Shown piece after piece: positions 1 to 7,893 of a DNA stretch of 28,055 nt. The translations under genes and the position numbers were made by a program. Under the pieces are notes generated by a model that saw only the letters and a list, made by a program, of their open reading frames with translations, was not told the origin of the DNA and searched no databases. The stretch is from JBFMAP01 sp964632135 (GTDB taxonomy: Archaea > Micrarchaeota > Micrarchaeia > Burarchaeales > JBFMAP01), in assembly GCA_964632135.1 (NCBI GenBank), contig CAZWEI010000009.1, positions 1 to 28,055 of the forward strand, read 5' to 3'. How positions within the stretch are numbered: position 1 is the first letter of the stretch; each line of letters opens with the position of its first letter.

Positions 1-2603
1 ACCCGAACGGCGACGGATACGACAATGATGGAACGGTAACGTGGAAATGGAGCGCGTACGATTTGGGCTCGGGAATAGACCATTACGAAATATACGTGTC
101 CAGCCCTGTTGGCGTGTACACCACGACCACTGAGACTGTTTTCACAATAAGCGACCTAACCGACGGAGTGCATTCCGCACAGGTGCGCGCGGTTGACAAG
201 ATGGGCAACTACGGCGAGTGGTCGGATTACGCGTACATAACAGTCGACAAGACGCCGCCGACAGTGCAAATAACACAACCAGCAAGCGATATGAAAGTGC
301 GCGGTGACGTGGACCTTTGGGTGCACGCGGACGACGCGAACCTGCCGCCTCTGCAGGACGTGGTTGTGCAAATATCAACTGACGGAGGCGCGACCTGGAG
401 CAACATGAACTGCAACCCGGACGACTCGGTCGATTGCGTGCTCGAGTGGGACACCACAAATGCGTATGATGGCGCGCACGACGTTATTGCGCGCGCATAC
501 GACGAAGCAGGAAACGTGGGCTACTCGCAGAAGATGGTGCTCACGGTTGACAACACAGGGCCGACAATTGGAATTCTCTCGCCAGAGAGCGACTCCACGA
601 CAGGCACGAGCGCGAGCCTCGCGCTTATCACGGGCGAGGACGCGGGATGCTACTACTACGTGGACGATGGCGAATACACGCTCATGAGCGAGACGTGGGG
701 CATACTCCACAGGCAGACACTCTCAGCATTGAGTGACGGGCAGCACACGGCGTACGTGAGATGCTTCGACTATCTCGGGAACGATGGTGACGCCAGCGTC
801 ACGTGGAATGTTGACGCGAGCGCGCCTGACACGCCGGTCCTCACATCGCCAGGAGCGTGGAGCAGGACAAGGCAACTGGTGTTCATGTGGAACCCGGTTT
901 CAACAGCAGTGAAATACCACATAATAATAGACGACAACAATTTCGTGCCGCCTTATCTCGCGGACACGTACGTGTACAGCAACATGCTCGCATATCTCGT
1001 GAACGACGACGCGACATACTACTGGAAGGTGAGCGCGGTCGACGAGCACGGGAACGAGGGCGGGTTCGGAAGCTCGGTTGTCGGAGTTGACACGGGCAAC
1101 CCAAGCGCCCTCATAAACTCGCCTGAGACAGGAGACCATGTGAGCGACACGGCGTATGTCGCGTTCAATGGAAGCGACACAGGTGTTGCTGGTGACCCGA
1201 ACACAATGAATTACCTGCAACTGTACATTGATGGAACACTCGCGTATTCAGACACGTGCGGCGGAAGCTGCTCAGGAATGGCGAGAAACTACGAGTGGGA
1301 CACAACAGAGTACTTCGACGGACAGCACGCGCTGCAGGCAAAGGCGGTTGACGACGCAGGAAACGAGGGATACAGCGCGCTCGTGTACGTGGTCGTGGAC
1401 AACGCGCGGCCGACAGGCGCGACACTCGACTACCCGATAGAGGGAATGTATTACGAGACCTCGATAGAAATGAGCGCGGAGGCAGCAGACGCGGTTGGCG
1501 TGGACCACGTGACTTTCTATGTTGATGGAAACAACACGGGCGAGGATTACGACGGAAGCGACGGCTGGACGATGGGCACAGGAACGCTCAGCGACGGCCC
1601 GCACACAGGATATGTGCGCGTAACAGACCTCGCAGACAACGAGTTGGAGTCCCGCCACGTGAACTTCTACGTGGACAACAACGACCCAGAATACGTTTCC
1701 ATGACCTCGCCGAGCGGGGGAATGCAAAGAGGCGTGATTGAACTCGGAGCGGAGGCAAGCGACTACTACTACGGTGAAGACGGAATCGCGGAAGTGAAGT
1801 TCTACAAACAGCAATACTACTGTGAATACGAAGAGGAATGCTATTACGGCGAGCCCGTCCTGTTGGAAATAGACGACACGTATCCGTTCACGTACTCTTG
1901 GCACACGACCGACGCGGACAACGGAATGTATGGGTTGTTCGCGGTCGCGTACGATATGGTTGGACACAGCAACGCATCCGAGCCAGTGTACATAACAATC
2001 GACAACACGGAACTCGAGATATCAGAGTCAGGGCCGAGCGGCATCCTCGAGTACAACGAGGTCGAGCTCTACATATACACGACAAAGGAGGCAACGTGCA
2101 GGTACGACACGGAATACAGGAGCTGGTATTACATGTCCTACGATTTCGACACAGATGGCGGCTACTACCACACGGCAGACGTGGGCGAACTGATGGACGG
2201 ATACCACGCGTACTTCGTGGCGTGCAAGGAGAACACGTTCGGCGATGTTGTCGATGGAGGAATCGTGTTCGGAGTAGACACGCGCGGAAACTTCCAGATA
2301 GTGATACCTGGAGATGGAATGGGCGACTACTGGACCGCAGGATGGCATTCGTTCTTCCTGCCGAGAATGCTGCTCGAAGAAATAGAGGAGCTTGGCGGGA
2401 ACTTCTCGGTCGAGAACGTGCTCGCTTCAATAGCAGGCAACTACGAGATCATCTACTACTACGACGGTAGTGGATGGAAAGCCTATGAGCCGGGAAGCCC
2501 AATAAACGACCTCACGGAGTTCAACGACACGATCAGCAACCCATACTTCATAAAAATGACTGCAATGGACAGAATTGAGATACCATACCTCTTATTGCCG
2601 TAA
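1..2603 (+). CDS. Large multi-domain Ig-like surface protein (5' end outside window)
   Basis: The reading frame is open from base 3 to the TAA at 2601-2603 with no stop, so the start lies upstream and the signal peptide cannot be seen. The visible part has about 860 residues. It is a chain of beta-sandwich modules separated by a recurring linker of the type VDxTxPT or VDNxxP, typical of bacterial/archaeal Ig-like domains. One module with a WNPV...YHI...YYWKVSAVD pattern looks like fibronectin type III. The last ~90 residues (GWHSFFLP, then a YYYDGSGWKAY stretch) resemble a C-terminal module found on archaeal surface proteins. No C-terminal membrane segment is present, so anchoring is unexplained. 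The protein is probably a cell-surface or S-layer-associated adhesin. The next gene starts 13 bases after its stop and is also secreted. The family type is fairly secure; the exact role is unknown. Confidence 0.8.
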   Translation, partial: PNGDGYDNDGTVTWKWSAYDLGSGIDHYEIYVSSPVGVYTTTTETVFTISDLTDGVHSAQVRAVDKMGNYGEWSDYAYITVDKTPPTVQITQPASDMKVRGDVDLWVHADDANLPPLQDVVVQISTDGGATWSNMNCNPDDSVDCVLEWDTTNAYDGAHDVIARAYDEAGNVGYSQKMVLTVDNTGPTIGILSPESDSTTGTSASLALITGEDAGCYYYVDDGEYTLMSETWGILHRQTLSALSDGQHTAYVRCFDYLGNDGDASVTWNVDASAPDTPVLTSPGAWSRTRQLVFMWNPVSTAVKYHIIIDDNNFVPPYLADTYVYSNMLAYLVNDDATYYWKVSAVDEHGNEGGFGSSVVGVDTGNPSALINSPETGDHVSDTAYVAFNGSDTGVAGDPNTMNYLQLYIDGTLAYSDTCGGSCSGMARNYEWDTTEYFDGQHALQAKAVDDAGNEGYSALVYVVVDNARPTGATLDYPIEGMYYETSIEMSAEAADAVGVDHVTFYVDGNNTGEDYDGSDGWTMGTGTLSDGPHTGYVRVTDLADNELESRHVNFYVDNNDPEYVSMTSPSGGMQRGVIELGAEASDYYYGEDGIAEVKFYKQQYYCEYEEECYYGEPVLLEIDDTYPFTYSWHTTDADNGMYGLFAVAYDMVGHSNASEPVYITIDNTELEISESGPSGILEYNEVELYIYTTKEATCRYDTEYRSWYYMSYDFDTDGGYYHTADVGELMDGYHAYFVACKENTFGDVVDGGIVFGVDTRGNFQIVIPGDGMGDYWTAGWHSFFLPRMLLEEIEELGGNFSVENVLASIAGNYEIIYYYDGSGWKAYEPGSPINDLTEFNDTISNPYFIKMTAMDRIEIPYLLLP

Positions 2604-2616
2604 ACGGGTGATCGAT

Positions 2617-3687
2617 ATGAACAACACACAAAAAATCCCAATATTGCTTGTGGCGCTGGTCGTGCTTAGCGCGTCAGTTCTAGCGGATATACCCCCAATC
2701 CCAGGAGACTGGTGGGGCACAGTGAATGTGAGTTGCAGGGAAGTTAATTACACGACGCTAAATGTAACCGGACATCTAAACAACTCGAACACATCCGCGG
2801 CTGGCACTTTTTTCGTCACTCCGCCCTACTACCGAATACACGTGCAAGGGAGCCTTGGCGATATGGTTTATTTCCGCGTCTACAACGTTTCAGTGAACGA
2901 GCTTCCCCAGCCTTGGAGCTCGGGTAAGCATCCTTCGCTGAACCTCAGCATAAACTGCACGGAGGACGGGGGCGCGTGCACTTACAACGAGGCGTGCGCC
3001 TCTGGATACTGCGTTCACGGGTTCTGCAGACCCTCCTCCTCGTACTGCGGTGACGGCTACTGCGAGAACGGCGAGGCCTGCGGAAATTGCGCGACTGACT
3101 GTGGCTCGTGCCCAGGCGGCGGAGGGGGCGGAGGCGGAAGCAGCGGAGGTTATTATGGCGGAGGAGGCGGAGGAGTGAGCACGACGAGCGCGCCTACAGA
3201 GCAGCCGCAGCAGCCCGCACCAAGCGCGCCTGAAATCGCACGCGCAACACTCGATGCGCCGCTCACGGCAGACCTCGGAACAATAATCACCGTGACGCTA
3301 TACGATGAGAACAAGACAACGACAATACCTAACGCGCGCATAACCGTAGTTTACCCGTCGAACAAGAAACTCACGCTGACAACTGACGCGGACGGAAAGG
3401 CGTCGTACACAGGAGACGAGCTCGGGGGATATGATTACATAGTGCCGGATTACATGCTGACGACATTCGTGTCCACATTTGTGACAACGCCGCCAGCGCC
3501 AAGCCCGAGACCTGCGCCAACGCCGCCTGCCGGAATGGCGGAGGAAACAGGAGAGCAACAGCAGCCAGCGCCCACGAGCGCGCTGTTCCTCGGAGGATAC
3601 GCGCCGTTGCTAGGAGCGCTAATCCTATTGCTAGTAGTGGTCGGCGTGGCGTGGTATCTGAGGCGGCAGATGAAAAAGGAGCAGTAA
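2617..3687 (+). CDS. Secreted Cys-rich, Gly-rich protein with C-terminal membrane anchor
   Basis: The ATG at 2617 is preferred over the upstream in-frame codon at 2575. It is preceded by GGTGATC (2607-2613), a close match to the anti-Shine-Dalgarno sequence, and it gives a clean signal peptide (NNTQKIPILLVALVVLSASVLA). The 356-residue product contains a short beta-rich domain, then a Cys-rich knot (CTYNEACASGYC, CGDGYCENGEACGNC) around residues 110-165, then a Gly-rich linker. After a Pro/Ala/Gln stretch comes a carboxypeptidase-regulatory or Cna-B-like domain, a second Pro-rich linker, and a C-terminal membrane helix (LLGALILLLVVVGVAWYL) with a basic tail. The Cys module is common in surface proteins of uncultivated archaea. 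The protein is probably exposed on the cell surface and may work with the large Ig-like protein just upstream. No enzymatic motif is visible. Confidence 0.82.
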   Translation: MNNTQKIPILLVALVVLSASVLADIPPIPGDWWGTVNVSCREVNYTTLNVTGHLNNSNTSAAGTFFVTPPYYRIHVQGSLGDMVYFRVYNVSVNELPQPWSSGKHPSLNLSINCTEDGGACTYNEACASGYCVHGFCRPSSSYCGDGYCENGEACGNCATDCGSCPGGGGGGGGSSGGYYGGGGGGVSTTSAPTEQPQQPAPSAPEIARATLDAPLTADLGTIITVTLYDENKTTTIPNARITVVYPSNKKLTLTTDADGKASYTGDELGGYDYIVPDYMLTTFVSTFVTTPPAPSPRPAPTPPAGMAEETGEQQQPAPTSALFLGGYAPLLGALILLLVVVGVAWYLRRQMKKEQ

Positions 3688-3689
3688 CC

Positions 3690-3747
3690 GGCAAACCAAA
3701 AACACGCCGGAACGCCGACGTGCTTAATTTATTTTTTTAATTTTATA
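3690..3747 (+). promoter_or_regulatory. T-rich terminator region and TATA box before the 3772 gene
   Basis: The 84-base gap between the surface-protein operon and the next gene has a CCGGC...GCCGG potential stem followed by a strongly T-rich run (about 3724-3741), which suits archaeal termination. The same stretch ends in TTTTATAC about 25-32 bases before the ATG at 3772, the position expected for a TATA box of a leaderless transcript. Both roles are inferred from position and composition only. Confidence 0.4.
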
Positions 3748-3771
3748 CACGCTTTATGGGAGAGATGCGAT

Positions 3772-4296
3772 ATGACGCAGCTTCAACAGAATCAAAAAGC
3801 TTCGGCTCTGATTCGCGACTTAGGATTAAGGGATACTATAGTACGGGCGAAACAACTGTTTGTCGAGTCGCGCAGACGCGAAGCTCCTCCTCGAAGAAAA
3901 GATCAAATTGTCCTTCTAACAGACTCGCTAAAACTTGTTGATAAAGCCGAATTTCAACTTGAAGCGGAAGGGTTGGGTAAGCTAGAAGTGCTAAACATGC
4001 TTGCTGCACTATATCGTTTTGAAGCCAACATACGCCTTCAGCTGTCCAACGCGCATAAAAAAGATGTAAACTTTGACGCTGCAGAAGAAAACCTGGTTCA
4101 TGCGGTGAGAGCACTTGGAAGGGAGGGCTTTACGCACGTTCGGCGCTATCACATCATACTCCGCGATTCCGGCAACCAAAACGCCGCGAACAGGGCAGGC
4201 GAGCAGGCAGAAAAAGCGTTTAAAAATTCAGAAGATATTTACCTGACGCTATTTGATTTGCGCATTGAAAAAAAGCGCACTTTGTCGTACCGTTAA
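3772..4296 (+). CDS. Hypothetical all-helical protein
   Basis: This 174-residue protein is not recognised. It looks soluble and mostly helical, with many charged residues and no signal peptide, membrane helix or Cys cluster. A patch such as REAPPRRKD lies near residues 38-48. The repeated amphipathic helices, for example LGKLEVLNMLAALYRFEANIRLQLSNA followed by FDAAEENLVHAVRALG, resemble tetratricopeptide-like helix pairs, but no clear repeat can be fitted. The start at 3772 matches a TATA box about 28 bases upstream. The gene is richer in AT (agc/aaa/gaa/ctt codons) than the GC-rich genes around it, which suggests a different origin. It ends 69 bases before the convergent gene, and a T-run directly follows its stop. 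Confidence 0.65.
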   Translation: MTQLQQNQKASALIRDLGLRDTIVRAKQLFVESRRREAPPRRKDQIVLLTDSLKLVDKAEFQLEAEGLGKLEVLNMLAALYRFEANIRLQLSNAHKKDVNFDAAEENLVHAVRALGREGFTHVRRYHIILRDSGNQNAANRAGEQAEKAFKNSEDIYLTLFDLRIEKKRTLSYR

Positions 4297-4365
4297 TTCT
4301 TTTTCGCTCGAGCGCTGATTATACGCACGCAGATGTTATCGCGCGCGTCGCAAATAAAGTCAAAA

Positions 4366-5121
4366 TCAAACCACTTTCACTTCTATTTTCCCTCCTGATT
4401 TGCTCTCAACCTCGCTCTTGAATTTCTGCGCGTCAGCCGCGCCGCCGGTTCCGCTGATTTTTCCATAGTGCATCGGAATCGCGAGTTTTGGATTGAGCGC
4501 GAGCACCGCGCCCACCGCCTCATTGGCGTTCATCGTGTATGTGCCGCCGATTGGAAGAAGCGCGGCGTCCGCGCGGATGCCTTTCATTTCGGGAATGAAA
4601 TCAGTGTCGCCAGCGTGATAAATCCGCGCGCTGCCAATCTCGACGACAAATCCAACTCCCACTCCGCGCGGATGAAATTGTTTGTTGATGTTGTATGCGG
4701 GGACCGCCTCAACTTTCGCAAAGCCAACATCCTCCACGTCGCCTTCCCGAACAACAACAATATTCGCGCCGCTACCGAGTTTTTGCGCGCACGCGCTCGT
4801 GGTTATTATTTTCGTGTTTGTTGTTTTTATTTTTTCGACGTTCGCGACCGCGCAGTGGTCGTAGTGGTCGTGCGTGACGAGTATGAGGTCCGCCTTCTTC
4901 GGGCCCGCGGGAAGAATATACGGGTCGACGTAGATTGTTTTTCCGTCGCTTTCCAGAAGCACGCTCGAGTGCCCGAGCATCGTGATGTTCACGTTTCCGA
5001 AAGAAATTGAACCAGCCATGCTTCCACCTCCGTTTGAACCAACACCACCAACATTACTACCGCCGATGCAGCCGAATAAAACGAGAAGCTCGAAAATGAG
5101 GACGAGCAGCGCATCCCTCAT
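4366..5121 (-). CDS. UPF0173/UlaG-like metallo-beta-lactamase-fold hydrolase, predicted lipoprotein
   Basis: This 251-residue protein has a metallo-beta-lactamase fold of the UPF0173 (UlaG-like) group. The metal motif HDHYDH is complete at residues 84-89 (H84, H86, D88, H89), followed by a GDT motif (YHAGDTDF) and a PMHYG motif near the C-terminus. The N-terminus is unusual for this usually cytoplasmic family. It has a hydrophobic segment (LLVLIFELLVLFGC) ending in a lipobox-like LFGC at Cys18, then a Gly/Ser linker. This suggests export and lipid anchoring, with the catalytic domain outside the membrane. A related protein without this N-terminus is encoded at 23057-23731. The gene diverges from the signalling operon at 5181, and its TATA box overlaps that of the operon. 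The natural substrate is unknown. Confidence 0.85.
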   Translation of the reverse strand: MRDALLVLIFELLVLFGCIGGSNVGGVGSNGGGSMAGSISFGNVNITMLGHSSVLLESDGKTIYVDPYILPAGPKKADLILVTHDHYDHCAVANVEKIKTTNTKIITTSACAQKLGSGANIVVVREGDVEDVGFAKVEAVPAYNINKQFHPRGVGVGFVVEIGSARIYHAGDTDFIPEMKGIRADAALLPIGGTYTMNANEAVGAVLALNPKLAIPMHYGKISGTGGAADAQKFKSEVESKSGGKIEVKVV

Positions 5122-5137
5122 AATACTTTTTCGCAGG

Positions 5138-5154
5138 CATTAATATTTATATAT
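5138..5154. promoter_or_regulatory. Shared divergent TATA element
   Basis: The run CATTAATATTTATATATG lies between the divergent starts at 5121 (minus) and 5181 (plus). Read to the right, TTTATATA at 5146-5153 is about 30 bases before the ATG at 5181. Read to the left, TATATAAATATTAATG is about 20-30 bases before the minus-strand ATG. One AT-rich patch can therefore serve both directions. Flanks on both sides are GC-rich. Confidence 0.55.
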
Positions 5155-5180
5155 GGCGCGCGTATTTATCCCGTGGTCTG

Positions 5181-6371
5181 ATGGCCAAAATCATGCAGAC
5201 AGGAATAGCGAAACTGGACGAGATGCTGAACGGCGGCATCGGCGAAGGCGGCGCCGTCCTGCTTCTGGGAACGCCGGGCATAGATGCGACCACGTTCGCG
5301 TGCCACATGCTCATCCACAATCTCAAGAAGGGCGCGAAGGGGCTCTATTTCGTCGGCAACAAACTGCCGCAGAGCGTGCAGGACAACATCGGCAAGACGA
5401 GCTGGGGCTCAGGCGCGTGCCAGAAACTCGTTTTCATCGACGGGTTCTCAGGCGCGGTCGGGATGAAGTCGAACGCGCGCTACATCGTAAAAAACCCGCA
5501 CGACATGGGCCACGTTTCGGATACGTTCATCACCGCGATGAGGGACATGGACAGCAACACGGTCGTCGTCTTCGACGCGCTCTCGGACCTGTTCGGCGGC
5601 GCGCGGGAAGCAGACGTCGTCGAGCTCGCAAAAAAATGGATAGACAACGCGCGAATCGCCGAGATAACTTCGATATACCTTTTCACGAACTGGAATTTCG
5701 ACGAGAACGCGATAAAAAGCCTAACGGATGTTTTCGATTACGTCATAGACCTGCAGTCTGTCGAGGAGAGAATCCTGCTTCGAAATTATTTCTCGGTTTC
5801 AAAATCCCCGTCGGGTGCCGGAAAAACGGCGGTTCCTTTCAGGGTGGGCGCGGATGGAATCGCGGTTTACATCCCGAAAATTTTGGTGACAGGTCCTTAT
5901 CACGCAGGCAAATCAACGTTCATCCACGCGGTCAGCACCAAGGCGGTCTCGGTCGACAGGCTAGGAACTACCATCGCGCTCGACCACGGATACATCGATT
6001 ACGGCGAACTGGTCGCGGACCTTTTCGGGACCCCGGGGCAGGAGCGGTTCAGCTTCATGCTCGATGTTCTCAACAAGGACACGTTCGGCGTGATCGTTCT
6101 CGTGGACTCCACCGACCCGGACTCGTTCCCGCGCGCAAAGGAAATCATCCAGCACACGACCGGATACGGGATTCCCTATGTTATCTCTGCGAACAAACAG
6201 GACCTGCCGGGCGCGCTCAGCGTAGACGAGATAAGAAAACAGCTCGGGCTGGACGAAAGCGTTCCGATAATAAACACCGTCGCGCAGCAGAACAAGGGTT
6301 GTATAGAATGCATCTCGGCGCTGACGAACATCATAATCGCAAAAGGAAAAAAGCAGGTGCAGGCTAGGTGA
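5181..6371 (+). CDS. KaiC-like (RecA-fold) domain fused to a COG2229-type small GTPase
   Basis: The 396-residue protein has two parts. Residues 1-230 follow the KaiC/RadA-like fold (TGIAKLDEMLNGGI start), but the P-loop is G30-TPGIDATT, lacking the lysine and the preceding glycine, and the usual EE pair is missing. The Walker B-like strand TVVVFDALSDL is kept. Residues 231-396 form a small GTPase with G1 (GPYHAGKS, 238-245), Thr263/264 for G2, G3 (DLFGTPGQE, 280-288, with D280, G283 and Q287) and G4 (NKQD, 338-341). G5 is not obvious. The GTPase resembles the COG2229 group that includes CvnD of Streptomyces conservons and is related to MglA-type regulators; Roadblock proteins commonly partner these. 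It is the first gene of a seven-gene operon, and a Roadblock gene follows after four bases. The GTPase is likely active, while the KaiC-like half is likely a binding or scaffold domain. Confidence 0.88.
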   Translation: MAKIMQTGIAKLDEMLNGGIGEGGAVLLLGTPGIDATTFACHMLIHNLKKGAKGLYFVGNKLPQSVQDNIGKTSWGSGACQKLVFIDGFSGAVGMKSNARYIVKNPHDMGHVSDTFITAMRDMDSNTVVVFDALSDLFGGAREADVVELAKKWIDNARIAEITSIYLFTNWNFDENAIKSLTDVFDYVIDLQSVEERILLRNYFSVSKSPSGAGKTAVPFRVGADGIAVYIPKILVTGPYHAGKSTFIHAVSTKAVSVDRLGTTIALDHGYIDYGELVADLFGTPGQERFSFMLDVLNKDTFGVIVLVDSTDPDSFPRAKEIIQHTTGYGIPYVISANKQDLPGALSVDEIRKQLGLDESVPIINTVAQQNKGCIECISALTNIIIAKGKKQVQAR

Positions 6372-6373
6372 AA

Positions 6374-6753
6374 AAATGCCTGAAGACATAAAGATAAAAC
6401 TGGAGGAGCTCCTCGGAGAGCTCGCGTCATCAGCAGGAGACATAGAGGCATCCGCAGTCGTCAGAAGGGATGGGCTGATGATTGCCTCCAATCTGCCGTC
6501 GAGAATAGACTCCCACACGATAGCCGCGATGACCGCCGCGATCGTGGGAACTGCGGAGACATGCTCCAGCGAACTCAAGAGGGGGGACTTCATGCAGGTG
6601 ATTGTCGAGAGCGAGAACGGGAAGATAGTCTCAACAGGCGCGGGCAAACTCGCGATTCTCGTGTGCCTGGTGAAGCCTACCGCGAACCTCGGGCTCGTGC
6701 TTCTCTCGATGAACCGCAGTGCCGAGAAGATAGCGGAAATCGTCGGGAAATAA
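6374..6753 (+). repeat. Exact 380-base direct repeat, copy 1
   Basis: Reading both blocks side by side shows no difference between 6374-6753 and 7485-7864. Identity starts two bases before the ATG and stops exactly at the last base of the TAA codon. The repeat interval is 1111 bases. Confidence 0.95.
6376..6753 (+). CDS. Roadblock/LC7 domain protein, copy 1
   Basis: The 125-residue protein is a single Roadblock/LC7 domain: an N-terminal helix (KIKLEELLGELA), a strand with ASAVVRRDGLMIASNLP, a long Ala-rich helix (AAMTAAIVGTAETCS), strands with QVIVESENGKIVSTGAGKLAILVCLV, and a C-terminal helix. Roadblock proteins form dimers that bind small GTPases, acting as GAP in bacterial MglB or as scaffold in Ragulator. 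The adjacent GTPase fusion is the natural partner. The start codon is preceded by AGGTG. The nucleotide sequence from two bases before the ATG to the stop is identical to 7485-7864, so the same protein is encoded twice in the operon. Only a few bases of the ribosome binding site are shared beyond that block. Confidence 0.9.
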   Translation: MPEDIKIKLEELLGELASSAGDIEASAVVRRDGLMIASNLPSRIDSHTIAAMTAAIVGTAETCSSELKRGDFMQVIVESENGKIVSTGAGKLAILVCLVKPTANLGLVLLSMNRSAEKIAEIVGK

Positions 6754-6786
6754 TATGAAATACAAATGGCGTGAAAAGGTGTGTTT

Positions 6787-7473
6787 ATGTTGCGCAGCGG
6801 AATAGACGAACTGGACGACCTCATAGGCGGAGGCCTCCGCGATGATGCGAACATTTTGCTGATTGGGCCGCCGGGGCAGGAGAAAACGCTTTTCGCGCTG
6901 CAGTTCGTAAACGAGGGCCTAACGATACGGCAGCCTTGCGTGTACCTCACCACCGACGTTTCGCCGGCCGAGGTCGAGTCGAGGGCAGGCGAGTTTGGCT
7001 GGAATTTCTCGAAATTCATAGGAAACGGCCTCTGGTTCGTTGACTGCTATTCCTGGGCGCTCGGGGCGAAATCAACACAGAGGAAGGACATAATGGTGCC
7101 AGGGCCGAGCGCGCTCAACGACCTGTCTATAGGGCTTGCGCAGGCGCTTCAGGAGGCGTACAAGCCGGCGCTCAAGAGCAGGGTCGTGTTCCAGAGCCTC
7201 TCAACGTTGCTTTTATATAACAATCCCGACATAGTATTCCGATTTACGCAGGTGATAGGCGCGAGGCTGAAGTCCGCGCAGGCGACCTCGCTGTTCCTGC
7301 TCGACACCGGAATGCACGACGAGAGGGTGCTTGTCACGCTGAAGCACCTCGTGGATTTCATAATAGAGATGAAGTTTGAGAGCAACAAATGGTACATCTC
7401 CGCCCCGCTGAGCGGGCTTACGGAATGGGTGAATGTTCGCTCAACGAAAAAAGGGCTGGAAGTGCTCAGATAA
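6787..7473 (+). CDS. KaiC-like RecA-fold protein with degenerate ATPase motifs
   Basis: This 228-residue single-domain protein has the KaiC/RadA family start (RSGIDELDDLIGGGL). The P-loop reads G27-PPGQEKT, keeping the lysine (K33) and threonine but with Glu in place of the final glycine. The catalytic EE pair is replaced (TTDVSPAEV), and the Walker B aspartate position holds Gln (RVVFQSLSTL). The protein probably binds nucleotide weakly or not at all and may serve as a partner subunit. The ATG at 6787 is chosen over the GTG at 6781 because AGGTG at 6777-6781 is at correct spacing. It lies between the two identical Roadblock genes. It ends with an ordinary KaiC-like beta region (KFESNKWYISAPLSGLTEWV). 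Confidence 0.82.
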   Translation: MLRSGIDELDDLIGGGLRDDANILLIGPPGQEKTLFALQFVNEGLTIRQPCVYLTTDVSPAEVESRAGEFGWNFSKFIGNGLWFVDCYSWALGAKSTQRKDIMVPGPSALNDLSIGLAQALQEAYKPALKSRVVFQSLSTLLLYNNPDIVFRFTQVIGARLKSAQATSLFLLDTGMHDERVLVTLKHLVDFIIEMKFESNKWYISAPLSGLTEWVNVRSTKKGLEVLR

Positions 7474-7484
7474 TGATGGTGCTG

Positions 7485-7864
7485 AAATGCCTGAAGACAT
7501 AAAGATAAAACTGGAGGAGCTCCTCGGAGAGCTCGCGTCATCAGCAGGAGACATAGAGGCATCCGCAGTCGTCAGAAGGGATGGGCTGATGATTGCCTCC
7601 AATCTGCCGTCGAGAATAGACTCCCACACGATAGCCGCGATGACCGCCGCGATCGTGGGAACTGCGGAGACATGCTCCAGCGAACTCAAGAGGGGGGACT
7701 TCATGCAGGTGATTGTCGAGAGCGAGAACGGGAAGATAGTCTCAACAGGCGCGGGCAAACTCGCGATTCTCGTGTGCCTGGTGAAGCCTACCGCGAACCT
7801 CGGGCTCGTGCTTCTCTCGATGAACCGCAGTGCCGAGAAGATAGCGGAAATCGTCGGGAAATAA
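7485..7864 (+). repeat. Exact 380-base direct repeat, copy 2
   Basis: This is the second copy of the block at 6374-6753, with no mismatch. Sequence after the stop is unrelated in the two places (6754 onward leads to a KaiC-like gene, 7865 onward to a small unknown gene). Confidence 0.95.
7487..7864 (+). CDS. Roadblock/LC7 domain protein, copy 2 (identical to copy 1)
   Basis: This gene encodes the same 125 residues as 6376-6753, from an identical nucleotide sequence. The ATG at 7487 is chosen because it matches copy 1 and follows GGTG at about seven bases. The longer in-frame extension to 7433 only overlaps the end of the upstream KaiC-like gene. Two identical genes in one transcript would raise the dose of this subunit relative to the KaiC and GTPase subunits. 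The lack of any synonymous change means the copy is recent, or is kept equal by gene conversion. A read-assembly artefact is possible but would not easily place different unique genes after each copy. Confidence 0.88.
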   Translation: MPEDIKIKLEELLGELASSAGDIEASAVVRRDGLMIASNLPSRIDSHTIAAMTAAIVGTAETCSSELKRGDFMQVIVESENGKIVSTGAGKLAILVCLVKPTANLGLVLLSMNRSAEKIAEIVGK

Positions 7865-7893
7865 ACGCCCATAAAAAGCATAAGCGTGGTAAG

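Noticed and set aside
1272..1967. Antisense frame of 231 codons within the Ig-like gene
   Set aside because: The translation is Val/Arg/His-rich nonsense produced by the repeated sense codons; no start site or motif is visible.
5961..7019. Long antisense frame of 352 codons opposite the GTPase and first Roadblock gene
   Set aside because: It is a shadow of clearly conserved genes, has no family motif, and its low-complexity Ser/Pro-rich translation follows the GC-rich codon pattern of the sense strand.
6376..7864. Tandem duplication of a whole Roadblock-KaiC unit
   Set aside because: Only the Roadblock gene is duplicated. The sequence after the second copy shows no remains of the 6787 KaiC-like gene.
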